NCBI GenBank assembly: GCA_963823675.1
Contig: CAWGMT010000008.1
Coordinates: forward strand, 930,001 to 994,000
Direction: 5' to 3'
Length of the DNA stretch: 64,000 bases
From: CAWGMT01 sp963823675
GTDB taxonomy: Bacteria; Planctomycetota; Planctomycetia; Isosphaerales; Isosphaeraceae
Of this stretch, positions 63,601 to 64,000 are shown piece by piece (the first letter of the stretch is position 1; each line of letters begins with the position of its first letter). The translations under genes were made by a program, and so were the position numbers. Under the pieces are notes generated by a model. It made no database searches and was not told the DNA's origin. It saw only the letters and a list, made by a program, of their open reading frames with translations.

Positions 63601-63945
63601 CTCCTCGAGGGCGTTCTGGTGCCAGAGGGTGTTGCCCATGTTGTTCAGGATCGAGTAATCGCCGGGCTTGAGCTGAAAGGCTCGGCGATAGTAGCCCTCG
63701 GCCTCCTCGGCCTGTCCCGTCAGCCAGACGGCCGTGCCGAGATTATTCAGAGTGTCGGGGTCGTCGGGCTCGAGGCGCAGCGATTCGCGCAGGTAGAATT
63801 CCGCGTCCTGGGGACGTCCCTGGCGGAGAGATGATGTGCCTATGTCGAAGAAAGCCTTTGCCGGCAAATCCGTTACGACGTGCGGCCGTATCGGTTGCGG
63901 TGGTACTCTCCGTGGGGGCGGCACGACTTCTGGCATCCTGCCCAT
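60661..63945 (-). CDS. Fused tandem pair of TPR - glycosyltransferase (GT9-like) proteins
   Basis: 1094 aa made of two near-identical halves. Copy 1 (63945-62239): MGRMPEVVPPPRRVPP, TPR units (LNNLGTAVWLTGQAEEAEGY, WMNLGVLLTDLTQFDEAIAC), then a GT9/heptosyltransferase-like domain with ILLHAEQGLGDTIQFIRFVA, GIVWQGNPKHRTDRMRSFRL and LVVTPDSAVAHLAGSLGTPV. Copy 2 (62238-60661) starts MSTMPELVSPPRRVPA and repeats all of it, ending MAQMLEHQSQTVSR. Between them, what looks like a former leader (ending in GSRSQGKIP-like residues) is read through. Copy 1 has AGGAGGG before its ATG; copy 2 keeps its own AAGGAAAG and ATG at 62238. Probably transfers sugars to protein or glycan; the substrate is unknown. 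Confidence 0.82.
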   Translation of the reverse strand: MGRMPEVVPPPRRVPPQPIRPHVVTDLPAKAFFDIGTSSLRQGRPQDAEFYLRESLRLEPDDPDTLNNLGTAVWLTGQAEEAEGYYRRAFQLKPGDYSILNNMGNTLWHQNALEEAAGFYRRALTLKPDSSETWMNLGVLLTDLTQFDEAIACIQESLRLRPDAHEAHDNLGATLARQGKWDEALACHNHALKLQPYYAEAHRNRAFIWLARGDYERGWPEFEWRLSCRRHVGSNPNCPRWTGEDLGGKTILLHAEQGLGDTIQFIRFVAEIRKRNAGSVIVTCPKPLLRLIARFPGIDFLTEEDSPLPPFDVHASIWSLPAILRITLANLPSPPAYLSVNGAAIARWRTILARALEESGTDRARKIGIVWQGNPKHRTDRMRSFRLDQLEPLARVPGVRLISLQKEHGLDQLRALDGWFSVTTITNETTGPDDERDFLDTAAIISQLDLVVTPDSAVAHLAGSLGTPVWVGLPSVAEWRWMLEREDSPWYPSMRLFRQQRAGDWPGVFERMAQALGRESTTPSANSAPRPRGRRAGTANDAGTTIRLIRKQREISVYVGRSRSQGKIPMSTMPELVSPPRRVPAPPVRPHVGTNTAARAFFSVGTSSLRQGRTEDAKFYLSESLRLQPDNPDALNNLGTAVWLEGRAEEAEAYYRRAFEFKPDHYSILNNMGNALWQRGALEEAAGFYRRALLLKPDSSETWMNLGVLLTDLTHFDEAIRCIQESLRLRPESHETHDNLGATLARQGKWDEALACYSRALELQPCYPESHRNRAFIWLTHGDFERGWPEFEWRLSCRWHVGANPNCPRWSGEDLRGRTILLHTEQGLGDTIQFIRFVAEVRNRNAGTVIVTCPKPLLRLIARFPGIDFLTEVGNPVPPFDVHASIWSLPAILRITLANLPSPPAYLSVNGGTIARWRTILARALEESGTDRARKIGIVWQGNPKHRTDRMRSFRLDQLEPLARVPGVRLISLQKEHGLDQLSALNGRFSVATLRNETSGPEDERDFLDTAAIVSQLDLVVTPDSAVAHLAGSLGTPVWVGLPSVAEWRWMLEREDSPWYPSMRLFRQQTAGDWPGVFERMAQMLEHQSQTVSR

Positions 63946-64000
63946 GGGGATCCCTCCTCTGGATCGGCAACGAACAAAGTAAACCGAGATCGGGCGTCTC

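Overview
The window reads as GC-rich chromosome from a planctomycete, most likely an Isosphaeraceae-like or Gemmataceae-like lineage. I infer this from the gene content: a PmoA/DUF6807 protein, DUF4058 and DUF6687 proteins, a Ser/Thr kinase with a TPR tail, a giant heme c-HEAT-discoidin protein, a secreted protein with an LEPR-XLL-like signature, a TIR-FGE fusion, and many dispersed palindromic repeats. No taxonomic marker such as rRNA is present, so this is an inference from gene families.

Layout. 1-1.2 kb: 5' part of a TIR-FGE protein that runs off the left edge. 1.2-4.5 kb: repeat-rich DNA with a small unknown gene set between two copies of a ~200-bp repeat, then two paralogous membrane proteins. 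4.55-5.75 kb: complete IS630 element. 5.96-6.06 kb: selenocysteine tRNA (UCA anticodon). 6.2-12 kb: XRE antitoxin-like regulator, membrane protein, unknown protein, alpha/beta hydrolase, PmoA-family protein, DUF6687 protein, with arrays of hairpin repeats. 12-28 kb: an accessory region mixing intact small genes (PD-(D/E)XK-like protein, a three-gene operon of unknown function, DsbA-like protein, YbaK, SDR, DUF2325/DUF2905, EcsC) with many truncated or broken fragments (integrase, DUF4268, CBS, hemerythrin, ICMT, DUF1990, cupin, TPR). 28-38 kb: core-like genes: CvpA, large membrane proteins, prfB with its programmed frameshift, a membrane/spermidine-synthase-like protein and GluQRS. 38-43 kb: DUF4058, a PIN toxin-antitoxin pair, and a three-gene trans-4-hydroxy-L-proline catabolic operon (deaminase, epimerase, D-amino acid dehydrogenase). 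43-47 kb: paired membrane proteins and a complete IS4 element with a 9-bp target duplication inside a palindromic repeat. 47-56 kb: giant heme/HEAT protein divergent from an LEPR-type secreted protein, then an APC permease and tandem repeats. 56.8-64 kb: Ser/Thr kinase and a fused tandem pair of TPR-glycosyltransferases.

Two patterns cross the whole window. First, about ten genes are disrupted by single-base indels, mostly one base missing from a short G/C run. This looks more like uncorrected assembly error than real decay, so I annotate those genes at full extent and mark the shift. Second, several families of palindromic repeats sit between genes and, in at least two cases, inside reading frames. 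No single complete novel system is evident. The best leads are the repeat-bounded small gene near 2.1 kb, the repeats inside coding sequence, the unknown operon at 14.3-15.9 kb, and the fused TPR-glycosyltransferase duplication.
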